Assembly: GCA_003054665.1 (NCBI GenBank)
Contig: QAYY01000001.1
Span: 547,501 to 611,500, forward strand
Direction of reading: 5' to 3'
Source: Opitutaceae bacterium EW11
Lineage (GTDB): Bacteria; Verrucomicrobiota; Verrucomicrobiia; Opitutales; Opitutaceae
Length of the DNA: 64,000 bases
Program-made: the position numbers and the translations under genes
Part shown: positions 9,882 to 18,900 of the stretch, piece by piece
How the letters are laid out: each line of letters begins with the position of its first letter
Position numbering within the stretch: the first letter of the stretch is position 1
The notes under the pieces: model-generated
Databases searched by the model: none
The model's input: the letters and a program-made list of their open reading frames with translations, nothing else
Told to the model about the DNA's origin: nothing

Positions 9882-11968
9882 GCACCAACCGTCGCACTTT
9901 TCTCAAGACCTCGGTCGCCCTCGCGGCCTCCGCTTCGTTTGCCCGGTTCGCGCTCGCACAACCGTCGGCCCACACCGGCAAAGCGGCGCCCGCCCCCGGA
10001 TCCCGCGGTCTGCTCTTCGATTCCGCGGACCTGCCGCGCCTCCGCGCAAACCTGCAGGACCCACGCTGTGCGGAGATTCGGGGAAAGCTGCTCGGTCTCG
10101 ATCACGGCGCCGAGCGGCGCTTCCTCCGTGAGGAGCTGCGCCTGAACAATTGCGCGCAGGACCTGCTCCGGGCGCGACAGATCCTCGAGCACGCCGCACT
10201 CGCCTTCGCCCTTACCGAAAGCGGCGATGCGCTGACCACCGCCCGGCTGGCGCTGCAGCGAATCTGTGAATACCCGAGGTGGGACTACTTTCTCGAAGGC
10301 GGAACGGAGACGATCGGTTTCCAGCGCGCCCCCGAGGCGACGCTCGCCGTTTGTTTCGCGCTCGACTGGCTCGGCGATCGCCTGACCGACGAGGAACGTC
10401 GGACCGCGGAGGCACAGGTCGCGAGCAAAGGAGCCCCGCCCTGCTACCGCTCGCTCTACGGAATGAAATATCCCGATCGGGTCCGCGGCTGGACCATGGA
10501 CCCCGACGAGCACTTTCCCTACACCTTCGATCTCAAGCGCTGGCCGCTGATCCTCAACGCGACCAATCTCAAGGTCATTCCGATCGCGGCCCTGGGCATC
10601 GCCGCGATCTGCCTCAAGGGCCGGCATCCCGATGCGGACAAGTGGCTCGAAATGGCGCGGCAAAGCGCCCGAGCCTTCTCCACGATGTACGGTCTGGACG
10701 GCGCGTACGACGAGGGTGCCGGATACTGGGGCTACACGACCCAGCACCTGATTCTGTTTGCCGAAGTGCTCCATCGGAAACTGGGCATCGACGATCGGAA
10801 GCTGATCAACTACCCGGGCACGATTCGGTACGCCGTCGCCATGTCGATGCCGTGCGGCGGGAAGGTCGTGTCCGATCCGCACGACAAGGTTCCCTACAAC
10901 GGCGTGCCCAAGGTGACGTACGATCCGGCACGCGACATGGTGAACTTCTCCGACGCAGGCGGGATGGACATGACCTCTGCCACGTGGGTGGGCCACACCG
11001 CAGACGATCCGCTCAGCAACTACGCCGCCAAGCACATCGGTTCGCTTCGCGAATTCCAGGCTCTCTTTTGGTACCGCCCCGACGCGCCGGAAACGCCGCC
11101 CGGAAACGATCTGCTGGACGTCCGGCTCAGCAACGACTGGGTCATCTCGCGCACGGGCTGGAAACCCGAGGACGGCGTCGTGGCGCTGCGCAGCGGCGGC
11201 CCGTCGAATCACGAGCACGCCGACCGCAACAGTGTGATCTTCAAGGTTCACGGAGAACGGCTCTTCCACGACCCGTTCAAGGCCGGTTATTCCCCGGCCA
11301 CGCCCCGCTGGCTCCTGCGCCAGACCGAGGCCCACACCGCGGTCCTGCTCGACGGACGCGGCCACCAGTACCACCACGGCGAGGAGGGCACGAACGCCTC
11401 CTGGGCCTCCGCTCGAATCGCGGATTTCCGATCCGGTCCCGGCTGGCTCACCGTGACCAGCGACGCCACCGAGGCGTACGCCCTCGTTCACCCTCAGGCG
11501 AAGCGGGTCGCCCGCACCCTGCTCTTCCTCAAGCCCGACGTGCTCGTCATCGTGGATCGGATACGACTCGCCTCTGCCCTACCCGTGCAGCTGCGCTTTC
11601 AGGTGTTCAACGAAGACGGACGGGGCCGGGCGGCCTGCGACGGCGCCCGGTTCACGATCCAGCGCCCGCTGGCGGGACTTCACGGACTCTGCGTCGGGCT
11701 CGCTCCCCTGACGGCTCGCACGGGTCTCCTCGCGCTTCCGCAAGAGGAGGGGCAGTATCCGTACGTGGAGGTTGTCTCTCCCGCGGCGGCCGACCACCTG
11801 ATCGTGACCGCCAGCACTGCGGTACCGGGCGAAGCCAAGGTCGGAAATCTGAGCGTCGTTCGAAAGGGGAACATCTGGCGGATCACCGGCGTGCATCTGA
11901 GTCGGTCCATCGACGCGTCGATCGATTCTACTCCGGACGACGTTCCTGTCGTCTCCGTCGAAAGCTGA
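9878..11968 (+). CDS. Heparinase II/III-like polysaccharide lyase, Tat-exported
   Basis: A 696-residue protein. The start at 9878 (4-base overlap with the kinase) gives a twin-arginine signal ('NRRTFLKTSVALAASASFA'). An (alpha/alpha) toroid follows ('LALTESGDALTTARLALQRI', 'YDEGAGYWGYTTQH') and then a heparinase II/III-type beta-sandwich ('NHEHADRNSVIFKVHG', 'HTAVLLDGRGHQYHHGEEG'). The Asn-His-x-His-Ala-Asp segment and the Tyr-rich helix are where lyases of this fold keep catalytic residues. It probably cleaves uronate-containing polysaccharide by beta-elimination. Coupled to the kinase and followed 2 bases later by the symporter, it supports a uronic-acid glycan as substrate. Confidence 0.88.
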   Translation: MSTNRRTFLKTSVALAASASFARFALAQPSAHTGKAAPAPGSRGLLFDSADLPRLRANLQDPRCAEIRGKLLGLDHGAERRFLREELRLNNCAQDLLRARQILEHAALAFALTESGDALTTARLALQRICEYPRWDYFLEGGTETIGFQRAPEATLAVCFALDWLGDRLTDEERRTAEAQVASKGAPPCYRSLYGMKYPDRVRGWTMDPDEHFPYTFDLKRWPLILNATNLKVIPIAALGIAAICLKGRHPDADKWLEMARQSARAFSTMYGLDGAYDEGAGYWGYTTQHLILFAEVLHRKLGIDDRKLINYPGTIRYAVAMSMPCGGKVVSDPHDKVPYNGVPKVTYDPARDMVNFSDAGGMDMTSATWVGHTADDPLSNYAAKHIGSLREFQALFWYRPDAPETPPGNDLLDVRLSNDWVISRTGWKPEDGVVALRSGGPSNHEHADRNSVIFKVHGERLFHDPFKAGYSPATPRWLLRQTEAHTAVLLDGRGHQYHHGEEGTNASWASARIADFRSGPGWLTVTSDATEAYALVHPQAKRVARTLLFLKPDVLVIVDRIRLASALPVQLRFQVFNEDGRGRAACDGARFTIQRPLAGLHGLCVGLAPLTARTGLLALPQEEGQYPYVEVVSPAAADHLIVTASTAVPGEAKVGNLSVVRKGNIWRITGVHLSRSIDASIDSTPDDVPVVSVES

Positions 11969-11970
11969 AA

Positions 11971-13794
11971 ATGCTCCTTCCGATCGCCGCGAGCGCTCCG
12001 GCCCGCCCCGCCTTCAACACGATCAACGCGGTCGATTACGGCCTGATCGGTCTCTATTTCGGAATCGTCATCTTCGTCGGCTTCTACGCGGCGCGGAAAA
12101 ACAAGGGCACCGACGATTACTTCAAGGCCGGCGGGCAGGTCCCGTGGGTCCTGGCCGGCCTGTCCAACTGGGTCACCGGCTTCTCCGCCTTCATGTTCGT
12201 CGCCGCCGCCGGGTTCACCTACCGCGTCGGCGTCGGAGCGATCCTGATCTTCACCATGTCCACCTGGGCGTACCTCGTGGGCTATTTCTATTTCGCGAAG
12301 ATGTGGCGGCGCGCACGGCTCAACTCGCCGCTTCAGTTCCTCACCCGCCGCTATTCGCCGTCGACGACCTATTTCTATTCGGTCGCGTCGATCCTGCCCC
12401 AGATCGTGGGCATCGGCCAGGGGCTCTACATCCTCTGCATCTTTGTCTCGACCGCGCTCGGTTTCGGCGAACGCACGTTCGAGCTCCTCGGCGTGAGCTT
12501 CAACGGACTCCAGGCCTCCATCCTCGTCGTCGGCCTGGTCGTGATCGTCTACACGGTGGTCGGGGGCCTTTGGGCGGCCGTTCTCACCGACGCCGTCCAG
12601 TCGATCATCATCCTCGCCATGACTGTGATCATCTTCCCCCTGTCGTACCGGTTCCTCGGCGACGGCGGAGGCCTGCTGGCTGGATTCCAACGCATGCTGC
12701 GGGAGGTGCCGGATTCGTTTCTTCGCCCGCAGGGCCAGGCCGCCAACGTGTGGTTCCTTCTCGGATACCTGGTGAACATCATGCTCGGGTACAACGTCGC
12801 CTGGCATCTGGCGCAGCGGTACTACAGCGTCGCGGACGAGCGCGGAGCCCGAAAAATGGCTCTGCTCTGCGCCGCCCTCTCCTTCGTGGCGCCGCTGATG
12901 TGGATTCTTCCGGTGATGGCGTCGCGGGTCATCTTCCCCGACCTGAATTCCCTCTGGCCGGCGCTGAAGGATCCGTCGGAAGCGGCCTACGTCAGCCTCG
13001 CCCTGCTGCTGCTGCCGCACGGCTTGGTCGGCTTCGTCGTCTCCGCCGTGCTCTCCGCCACGCTCGGACAGGCGAACGACGCCTGTAATTGGCTTTCGGT
13101 GACGGTCACCCGGGACATCTACGTCCCTCTGCGCAAACGGGCCTGCGGAGAGCCGCCCACGGACAAGCAGCAGATGCGCATGGCTCGTTTGACCATGCTG
13201 GTGATCGGGTGCCTCGGAGTGCTCGTGGCGTTTTTCATCCCGCGCTTCGGCGGCGCCTTCGAATTCGCCCTCGGTTATTATTCTCTCACCTCCGCCTTCA
13301 TGATGCCGGTCGCGCTCGGCATGATGTACCGGAAAACGCCGTGGTGGTCCGGGATCGCCTCGTGTTCGGCCGCGTTCGCCGTCGCGATCGCGCTGATGCT
13401 TTTCGGCGTCTGGCCGGACCACGCGCTCGCCCGCAATGTCCTGAGCGAGGCCGTCGTGGCCACCCTGGTATTCGCCGTATCCGCCCGCTGGTATCGGGCC
13501 GACGATCCCAGGCACGCGGAGCTTCACCGCCTCGATGCCGACCTGCGGACGCCGGTTCCCGACGCAGCGCCCGCGGGCCGAACCGGCCTGCAGGTTTACG
13601 GGCTCATCGGCGCGCTTTCGCTTCTTCTCGGCGGGGTCCTGATCGCCTGCACGGCCCTCCCGTCGACTCCGCAGGCTCCCTCAACTCACAACCTGGTCGC
13701 CGGACTGTTGCTGATCGGGCTGGGCCTGCTTTTGCGGCGCGTCGCCGGCAAGGCGCGCAAGGAGAACGTGGGACAGCCGCTGGGAAAAACCTAG
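11971..13794 (+). CDS. Sodium/solute symporter (SSS family)
   Basis: A 607-residue inner-membrane transporter with about 13-14 hydrophobic segments. The N-terminal part 'VDYGLIGLYFGIVIFVGFYA' and 'DDYFKAGGQVPWVLAGLSNW' are typical SSS first and second helices, and 'GFVVSAVLSATLGQANDACN' matches the eighth-helix region that binds sodium. I start at the ATG at 11971, two bases after the lyase stop; the frame continues upstream inside the lyase, which is not real. It should import the oligo- or monosaccharide made by the neighbouring lyase. Confidence 0.92.
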   Translation: MLLPIAASAPARPAFNTINAVDYGLIGLYFGIVIFVGFYAARKNKGTDDYFKAGGQVPWVLAGLSNWVTGFSAFMFVAAAGFTYRVGVGAILIFTMSTWAYLVGYFYFAKMWRRARLNSPLQFLTRRYSPSTTYFYSVASILPQIVGIGQGLYILCIFVSTALGFGERTFELLGVSFNGLQASILVVGLVVIVYTVVGGLWAAVLTDAVQSIIILAMTVIIFPLSYRFLGDGGGLLAGFQRMLREVPDSFLRPQGQAANVWFLLGYLVNIMLGYNVAWHLAQRYYSVADERGARKMALLCAALSFVAPLMWILPVMASRVIFPDLNSLWPALKDPSEAAYVSLALLLLPHGLVGFVVSAVLSATLGQANDACNWLSVTVTRDIYVPLRKRACGEPPTDKQQMRMARLTMLVIGCLGVLVAFFIPRFGGAFEFALGYYSLTSAFMMPVALGMMYRKTPWWSGIASCSAAFAVAIALMLFGVWPDHALARNVLSEAVVATLVFAVSARWYRADDPRHAELHRLDADLRTPVPDAAPAGRTGLQVYGLIGALSLLLGGVLIACTALPSTPQAPSTHNLVAGLLLIGLGLLLRRVAGKARKENVGQPLGKT

Positions 13795-13804
13795 ACCGCA
13801 AGCC

Positions 13805-15046
13805 ATGCACCCCATGCCTGTTTCTCGTCCCGAACCCGGCCTCGGTTCCGCCGCCCTGGGCGCCGAGGAGGAAGCGCTGGTGCTCGACGTTCTGCGTCGA
13901 CGCGAGTTGTTCCGCTACTACGGCAACGATCCCCAACATCCGCCGCGCATGGCCGCCGAGCTGGAGAAGGAAGCGGTCGCCTTGTTCGGCACCCGGTTCG
14001 CCCTCGCCGTAACCAGCGGGACGGCGGCTCTTGAAGTCGCACTGGCGGCGGCAGGCATCGGTCCCGGCGACGAGGTCATCGTCCCGGCGTGGAGCTGGAT
14101 TTCTTGCTTCACGTCGGTGGTTCGTTGCGGGGCGCGGCCCGTGCTCGCGGAAGTCGACGCCTCGCTCTGCATCGACGCCGGCGAGATTGCCCGTCTCCAA
14201 ACCCGCCAGACGCGTGCCGTCCTGGTGGTGCACTATCAGGGAGCGGCGGCGGACATGGATCGGATCATGGAGGAGTCCGCCTCGCGAAATCTCCTCGTGA
14301 TCGAAGACGGCGCTGAGGCGCCCGGGGCGACCCACCGCGGGCGGCGTCTCGGCAGCATCGGCGACATCGGGATCTACAGTTTTCAGCACAACAAACCGAT
14401 GACCGCCGGCGAGGGCGGCTTGATCGTCACTCGCCATCCCCACCTGTATGAGCGGGCCGTGCGCATGCACGACTTGGGACAATACCGGGCGCTGCACGCA
14501 CGGGTCTGCCCGCCGGCGTGGAGTTCCTTTGCGGGAGGGCAATATCGCATGTCCGAGCTCACCGCCGCCGTGGCTCTGGCCCAGCTCCGAAAGTTGGACC
14601 GTATCCGCGACCACTGCCGCGCCTTGAAAGCACGCATCGCCCCGCGAATCGGCGCTCTGCCGCATCTTCAGCTTCGCCCTCTGTCCGACCCTGCCGGCGA
14701 TTTCGGTTTCGAGCTCTATTTCTACGCGGAAACCGCGGCGGCCGCAGCCGAGCTCCGGCGGAGACTCGATGCGCGGGGCGTGTGGTGCCAGCAGCGAACC
14801 GGCACGTATCCTCACTACCGGCGCGATTACGTGATTTCCGGGATGGCCGCCCATCCGTCGCTTTCTCCCTTCCGCGAACTCTCGCCTTGGCCCGCGCCTG
14901 GCTATCGTCCGGAAGATTTTCCTCGGACCGAGGACCTCACCTCCCGCTTCGTCGCTCTTCCGCTCGGATGGCACTACACCAAAGCCGACGCCGATCATAT
15001 TGCGGCGAGCGTGGAGGCTGCGCACGCCGAACTCTTTGGCGCCTGA
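13805..15046 (+). CDS. DegT/DnrJ/EryC1-type PLP aminotransferase
   Basis: A 413-residue fold-type I PLP enzyme. The PLP-binding Lys sits in 'SFQHNKPMTAGEGG' (about residue 199), preceded by the Asp of 'VIEDGAEAPGA' that contacts the pyridine nitrogen and by 'TSGTAALEVALAAAGIGPGD'. Relatives transfer an amino group to keto-sugars or oxidised inositols. It ends the plus-strand run 10 bases after the symporter. A second DegT protein is convergent just downstream. A start at the ATG at 13814 is equally possible. Confidence 0.9.
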   Translation: MHPMPVSRPEPGLGSAALGAEEEALVLDVLRRRELFRYYGNDPQHPPRMAAELEKEAVALFGTRFALAVTSGTAALEVALAAAGIGPGDEVIVPAWSWISCFTSVVRCGARPVLAEVDASLCIDAGEIARLQTRQTRAVLVVHYQGAAADMDRIMEESASRNLLVIEDGAEAPGATHRGRRLGSIGDIGIYSFQHNKPMTAGEGGLIVTRHPHLYERAVRMHDLGQYRALHARVCPPAWSSFAGGQYRMSELTAAVALAQLRKLDRIRDHCRALKARIAPRIGALPHLQLRPLSDPAGDFGFELYFYAETAAAAAELRRRLDARGVWCQQRTGTYPHYRRDYVISGMAAHPSLSPFRELSPWPAPGYRPEDFPRTEDLTSRFVALPLGWHYTKADADHIAASVEAAHAELFGA

Positions 15047-15055
15047 ACGGCGCCA
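15037..15055. terminator. Hairpin between convergent aminotransferase genes
   Basis: TGGCGCC / GGCGCCA, 7 base pairs with a 5-base loop, overlaps the end of the plus-strand gene. No T run follows on either strand, so it would be at best a weak bidirectional terminator; a second GC-rich inverted repeat lies at about 15071-15095. Confidence 0.35.
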
Positions 15056-15148
15056 GGTTGGGTAAGTTGGGGGGCCGCGTGGCTTCGTCCGCGCGGCCCT
15101 GCGGGCCCCGGATCACTCAGGTCGCAGACACTCGCCCACGAGCCCGGC

Positions 15149-16360
15149 CTATTTCGCCAGTCTCCGGGCGACCGTTTTCACCGCGTGGGCGACTTGGTCG
15201 ACGTAACGGTCCTCCATCGCCTCGTTGACCGTCAGTTTGATGCTGTCGCTCAGGACGGATTCCGCGACGGGGCAACTCACCTCCCGGTAGTCGACGTCCG
15301 TCAGCCCAAGCTCCTTCACCGGCCAGCGCCCGCCGAAAAAGTTGTGGTGTTGGAAGACGTCGTACTGGTAGACGGCGCTCGGGATGTATCCGGCCGTGCA
15401 GGACACACCCTCCGCGGAAAGCACGGCGGCAAACTCGTCGCGGCTCACGCGGAACCGCCCCGGCTCGAGTCGAAAGAGATAAAACCAGTAGCTGTGCGTG
15501 TCGCCGGGCCGCACCGACGGCAGGATCAGCCCGGCCGTTTCGCTCAGCTGGGCGGTGAGGCTTGTGCCGACCCGATTCCTCCGCGCTGCGATCTCCGGAA
15601 GCTTGGTCAGCTGCGCGGCCGCAACTGCCGCCTGCGGTTCGCTCATCCGGTAGTTGGGAGCGAGTTCTTCCGGATTCCTGCCTCCGCCGATCCGGTCGTA
15701 GAACTTGTCGCCCCACTTCGAAAGGCCCCTGCCGAGTGCCTCCTGGTTCGTGCCCACCATGCCTCCGTCGCCGCAGCTGACGTGTTTGAAATCGTTGAAC
15801 GAATAGCATGCCAGGTCGCCCGCGAGCCCGACCGGCGAACCCTGCCAGCGAGCGCCCCACGCCTGGGCGCAGTCCTCGATCACCGTCAAATGATGTTCGC
15901 GCGCCAGCGCCACGAGCTTCGCCATGTCGCAGGAATTCCCCGCCAGGTGAACGGGCATGATCGCCCGCGTTTTCGCCGTGATCCGCCGCGCCACGTCGGC
16001 CGGATCGAGCGTGTAGGTGCGAGGATCGATGTCCGCGAAAACCGGCACGCCCTGCTGGTAGAGAATTCCGATCACGGACCCCATGTCGGTGATGCTCGGC
16101 ACGATCACCTCCTCGCCCGGCTGCAGGCGCAGAGCCGCCACCGCCACGTGCAAGGCCCCGCTTCCCGACGAGGTGGGAAAACAATACTGCAGCGGGTACT
16201 GGGCCCGGAACTCGGTCAGCAGCTGCTGCGTTTGCGGGCCGTTCCAGTAGAAAAGAGAACGCTGCTCCACCATCGCGATCAGCTTCTCCAACTCCGCCCG
16301 CCCCCAACGCTGCGGGATTGGAAGCGGCTCGCTCACCAACGCGGAAGAATGGTTCGTCAT
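15149..16360 (-). CDS. DegT/DnrJ/EryC1-type PLP aminotransferase (second)
   Basis: A 403-residue DegT-type enzyme on the opposite strand. The PLP Lys is in 'FNDFKHVSCGDGG', the Asp in 'VIEDCAQAWGARW', and the N-terminal helix region reads 'QRSLFYWNGPQTQ'. I start at the ATG at 16360, which overlaps the stop of the upstream gene by 4 bases; the frame continues much further upstream without support. It is the last gene of a run with two amidohydrolase-fold proteins and an AraC regulator. Sequence outside the core motifs differs from the aminotransferase at 13805, so the two are not recent duplicates. Confidence 0.9.
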   Translation of the reverse strand: MTNHSSALVSEPLPIPQRWGRAELEKLIAMVEQRSLFYWNGPQTQQLLTEFRAQYPLQYCFPTSSGSGALHVAVAALRLQPGEEVIVPSITDMGSVIGILYQQGVPVFADIDPRTYTLDPADVARRITAKTRAIMPVHLAGNSCDMAKLVALAREHHLTVIEDCAQAWGARWQGSPVGLAGDLACYSFNDFKHVSCGDGGMVGTNQEALGRGLSKWGDKFYDRIGGGRNPEELAPNYRMSEPQAAVAAAQLTKLPEIAARRNRVGTSLTAQLSETAGLILPSVRPGDTHSYWFYLFRLEPGRFRVSRDEFAAVLSAEGVSCTAGYIPSAVYQYDVFQHHNFFGGRWPVKELGLTDVDYREVSCPVAESVLSDSIKLTVNEAMEDRYVDQVAHAVKTVARRLAK

Positions 16361-17115
16361 GTTTTCAGGAAACGTTCGAGGTTGCGGTGCGCGATCGACG
16401 TCAGGTCGGTTGCGCCGATGCCGACCTGCCCGAGCTTCGCCAGAGCCGCCGCGGTGATCAGAAACGGAGTGTGCGAGGCGAAGGCCAGCTGCCGCGCACC
16501 CAGCCGGCGAACCAGCTGATCCACGATGTCGAACCACTCCGCAAACGAGAGATCGGCGAGAAGGTTCGGATGCCGAGGCAGCAGCGACAGGAGGTCGGTG
16601 CGATAAAGGCCGCTCGCCAGGACGGGCATGTCCGGGTGGCGCTCCAGGAACCGATCCAGCTGTCCGGTCGGCACCCCCGTGAGGCGCATCGCGAAGTATT
16701 CGTGACGCTCGTCGATCAGCCGCATCGAAATCACCAGCCGAAGCGAACGTCCCTGGATTTCCGATACGAACGCTTCGACCTCCGACGAGGTGAGGGCGTA
16801 GTTGTGATAGTTCGGTAGAATCCGGATGGCGCGAACCGATCGATCGCGTGCAACCACCGCGAGCTGTTCGCGCCAGTTTGCCAGCGCCGGATTGATCACC
16901 GGAACCGGGAGGAGATTCCGCAGGGTCCTGCAGCTTCTCAACAAGGCGCGGTTGGCCGGCGTGGGCTCCGGTGCAAAAACTGCGTCCAGGGGCGAAACCA
17001 GGGCCCGGCCGATCCCCTCTCCGCGCAAGGCTCGGGCGAGCGTGGCGGCGCGATGGGCGGGCTGAAAGCTGAACGGCCAGCCTCCGATCCAAGTCTGCGC
17101 GTCGAAGTAGTTCAT
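16357..17115 (-). CDS. Amidohydrolase-fold protein lacking the HxH motif
   Basis: A 252-residue TIM-barrel-like protein ('LPNYHNYALTSSEVEAFVSE', 'HPDMPVLASG', 'HPNLLADLSF') that resembles the amidohydrolase-2 family. The N-terminal metal-binding His-x-His is absent: the start reads 'NYFDAQTWIG' where a catalytic member has D-x-H-x-H. It may therefore be inactive, metal-poor, or a partner subunit. It is coupled by 4-base overlaps to the genes on both sides, one of which is an intact amidohydrolase, which fits a paired active/inactive set. Start at 17115. Confidence 0.75.
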   Translation of the reverse strand: MNYFDAQTWIGGWPFSFQPAHRAATLARALRGEGIGRALVSPLDAVFAPEPTPANRALLRSCRTLRNLLPVPVINPALANWREQLAVVARDRSVRAIRILPNYHNYALTSSEVEAFVSEIQGRSLRLVISMRLIDERHEYFAMRLTGVPTGQLDRFLERHPDMPVLASGLYRTDLLSLLPRHPNLLADLSFAEWFDIVDQLVRRLGARQLAFASHTPFLITAAALAKLGQVGIGATDLTSIAHRNLERFLKT

Positions 17116-17879
17116 GGGAGCTTCAGGAGGCGCCGGGCGTTTTCGAACAGGATCCGCCGGCGTGTTTCCGCATCGAGCGAAGATCCCGTCACTCGCGCGA
17201 TCGCCACCCGAAAATCGCGGACGGGAACGTCGGAACCGTAGAGGATTCTCTCCGGGCCCAATTCGTCCACCGCGCGTTCGAGAATTCCCGCCTCGGGCGC
17301 GGCGCCCGAGGTGTCGACGAAAAGATTGGGATGCGGCTTGGCCGCGAGAATGCCTCGGATGCCGCATCCGGTCAGGTGGGCCATGACGATCCGCACCTCC
17401 GGGTGCCGCCCTGCGAGCAGGGCCGCATCCTCGGGATCCGTGTGGTAACTGCGCTGCCGGATCTGCGTCATGCTCCAGGCGTGCTGCAGCACCACCAGAC
17501 CGTGCGCCTGCGCCGCGGCCATCACCGGCTGCATGCAGCGGTCCCGGGCATTGTTGGCGATCTCGAGTTTGATTCCGCGCGCGCCCCAGCCGAGACAACG
17601 CTCGACCTCGCGCCAGACCTCCCGCTCGCCGAGCACGGGATTGAGGTAACAGAAACCGGATACTTTTCCCGGAAATGTTTGGACCAGCCAGGCCGTGTCG
17701 TCGTTGATCTCGCGCACCTGCTCGGCGGCGGGACGGCGCCCGTAAACGAGCACGTCCCCGAGAGCCACGAGATGTTCGATCCCGAAGCGCGCTGCTTCCG
17801 CGATCAGTTCCGCCGCTTCCGCGCGGCCGCGCCCGTCCTCCTTCATGATCGGGTGGGTATGAATATCGATGATTCTCAC
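17112..17879 (-). CDS. Amidohydrolase-2 family metal-dependent hydrolase
   Basis: A 255-residue protein with GTG start. The metal ligands are recognisable: His-x-His in 'DIHTHPIM' (residues 4-11), His in 'LQHAWSM', His in 'VMAHLTGCG', and Asp in 'LYGSDVPV' (about 221). Family members hydrolyse or decarboxylate cyclic or aromatic acids, and lactonases also occur; in this sugar-processing setting a lactone or uronate derivative is a reasonable guess. It follows the AraC gene after 76 bases and overlaps the next gene by 4 bases. Confidence 0.85.
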   Translation of the reverse strand: MRIIDIHTHPIMKEDGRGRAEAAELIAEAARFGIEHLVALGDVLVYGRRPAAEQVREINDDTAWLVQTFPGKVSGFCYLNPVLGEREVWREVERCLGWGARGIKLEIANNARDRCMQPVMAAAQAHGLVVLQHAWSMTQIRQRSYHTDPEDAALLAGRHPEVRIVMAHLTGCGIRGILAAKPHPNLFVDTSGAAPEAGILERAVDELGPERILYGSDVPVRDFRVAIARVTGSSLDAETRRRILFENARRLLKLP

Positions 17880-17955
17880 CTGGGGAATGGGTAACGCATG
17901 CGCTCGGGATCCGCCGCGGCCTTCACTCTGCCAAGGTCGCGGCCGCCGTCAATCG

Positions 17956-18816
17956 CTATGTAACCTTTTGGTTACCTCCTGACTGATCCCTCGGAGCCGG
18001 CGCCCCCGGTCCGCGGCCGAGCCAGCGCGAGGGAGCCTGCCCGGTTTGGCGGCGAAACCATCGCGCAAAATAGTTCTGATCGGGAAGCCCCACCGCGGTT
18101 GCCACGCTGGAGATGCGCAGCCCTTGGGCGAGAAGGCGTTTGGACTCCTCGAGCCGCCGCAGGGAACGGTACTGCCCGAGCGTCAGGCCGGTTTCACGTT
18201 TCACCAGACGATTCAGGTAATCGCGCTGATAACCGCTCCGACGCACCAGGCCGTCGAGCGGCTCCTGCAGGTCGATGCGCGCAATCCACTGATTCACGAC
18301 CCCGGATTTCTCGCCGGGCTGGCCCGCGCTTCCACGGACCAGCCAGCCCGCAGCGCGGAGGCAAATCTTGAGGATTTCGAGCAGATGCAGCGCGCTCTCC
18401 AATCCCACGTCGCCATCCTTCTCGACCGGACGTCGGGATACCGCCGTCAGCCACTGGCGCACTTGCCCCAATTCCGACCGGTTCAGCACACAGACCACGG
18501 GTTCGTGCAGCGCCGACTTCCGCAGGCGGAAGTTGATCATCAGGCAGACGGGGCTCCGCTGCCTCCCGCGAACGAACGCATGATCGACGCCCGGAGGAAG
18601 GGCGACCACGGAGCCCGGGCCAATGGCCGCTTCCGAGCCCGCCACGTGCTGCCGGCCCTCGCCGTCCAGATACAACAGCACCTGGCTCCATCGATGCCGG
18701 TGAGGCTCCACTTCGGTGATCTCGGGCAGGTGCCGGTGGACCGCCACGGTGTGGATGCGCAATCCGGGAAGCTGGATGCGGATACTTTCGAGCAGGAGCG
18801 ATCTGAAACGCCTCAT
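17956..18816 (-). CDS. AraC-family transcriptional regulator
   Basis: A 286-residue regulator. The N-terminal half is a cupin-like sensor ('EPHRHRWSQVLLYLDGEG', 'VALPPGVDHAFVRG') and the C-terminal half has the two AraC helix-turn-helix motifs ('LVRRSGYQRDYLNRLVKRET', 'ISSVATAVGLPDQNYFARWF'). It probably senses a sugar and controls both the minus-strand genes below it (amidohydrolases, DegT) and the divergent plus-strand run starting 84 bases away. I choose the ATG at 18816 over the TTG at 18825. Confidence 0.92.
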   Translation of the reverse strand: MRRFRSLLLESIRIQLPGLRIHTVAVHRHLPEITEVEPHRHRWSQVLLYLDGEGRQHVAGSEAAIGPGSVVALPPGVDHAFVRGRQRSPVCLMINFRLRKSALHEPVVCVLNRSELGQVRQWLTAVSRRPVEKDGDVGLESALHLLEILKICLRAAGWLVRGSAGQPGEKSGVVNQWIARIDLQEPLDGLVRRSGYQRDYLNRLVKRETGLTLGQYRSLRRLEESKRLLAQGLRISSVATAVGLPDQNYFARWFRRQTGQAPSRWLGRGPGAPAPRDQSGGNQKVT

Positions 18817-18819
18817 TCT

Positions 18820-18853
18820 GCACAAAGCTAAGTCGGTTTTGTGCTAATTGCAC
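18820..18853. promoter_or_regulatory. Palindromic candidate operator between divergent AraC and SDR genes
   Basis: In the 84-base divergent region, GCACAAA (18820-18826) and TTTGTGC (18838-18844) form a perfect 7-base inverted repeat with an 11-base spacer. A shorter one, GTGC-N5-GCAC, overlaps its right arm (18841-18853). AraC proteins more often bind direct repeats, so the binding protein is uncertain. The position next to both start codons suits control in both directions. Confidence 0.45.
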
Positions 18854-18900
18854 CGGAATATTCCTCACGGCGGCGTTCGGTTCTGCGGTACGGTGCACCC

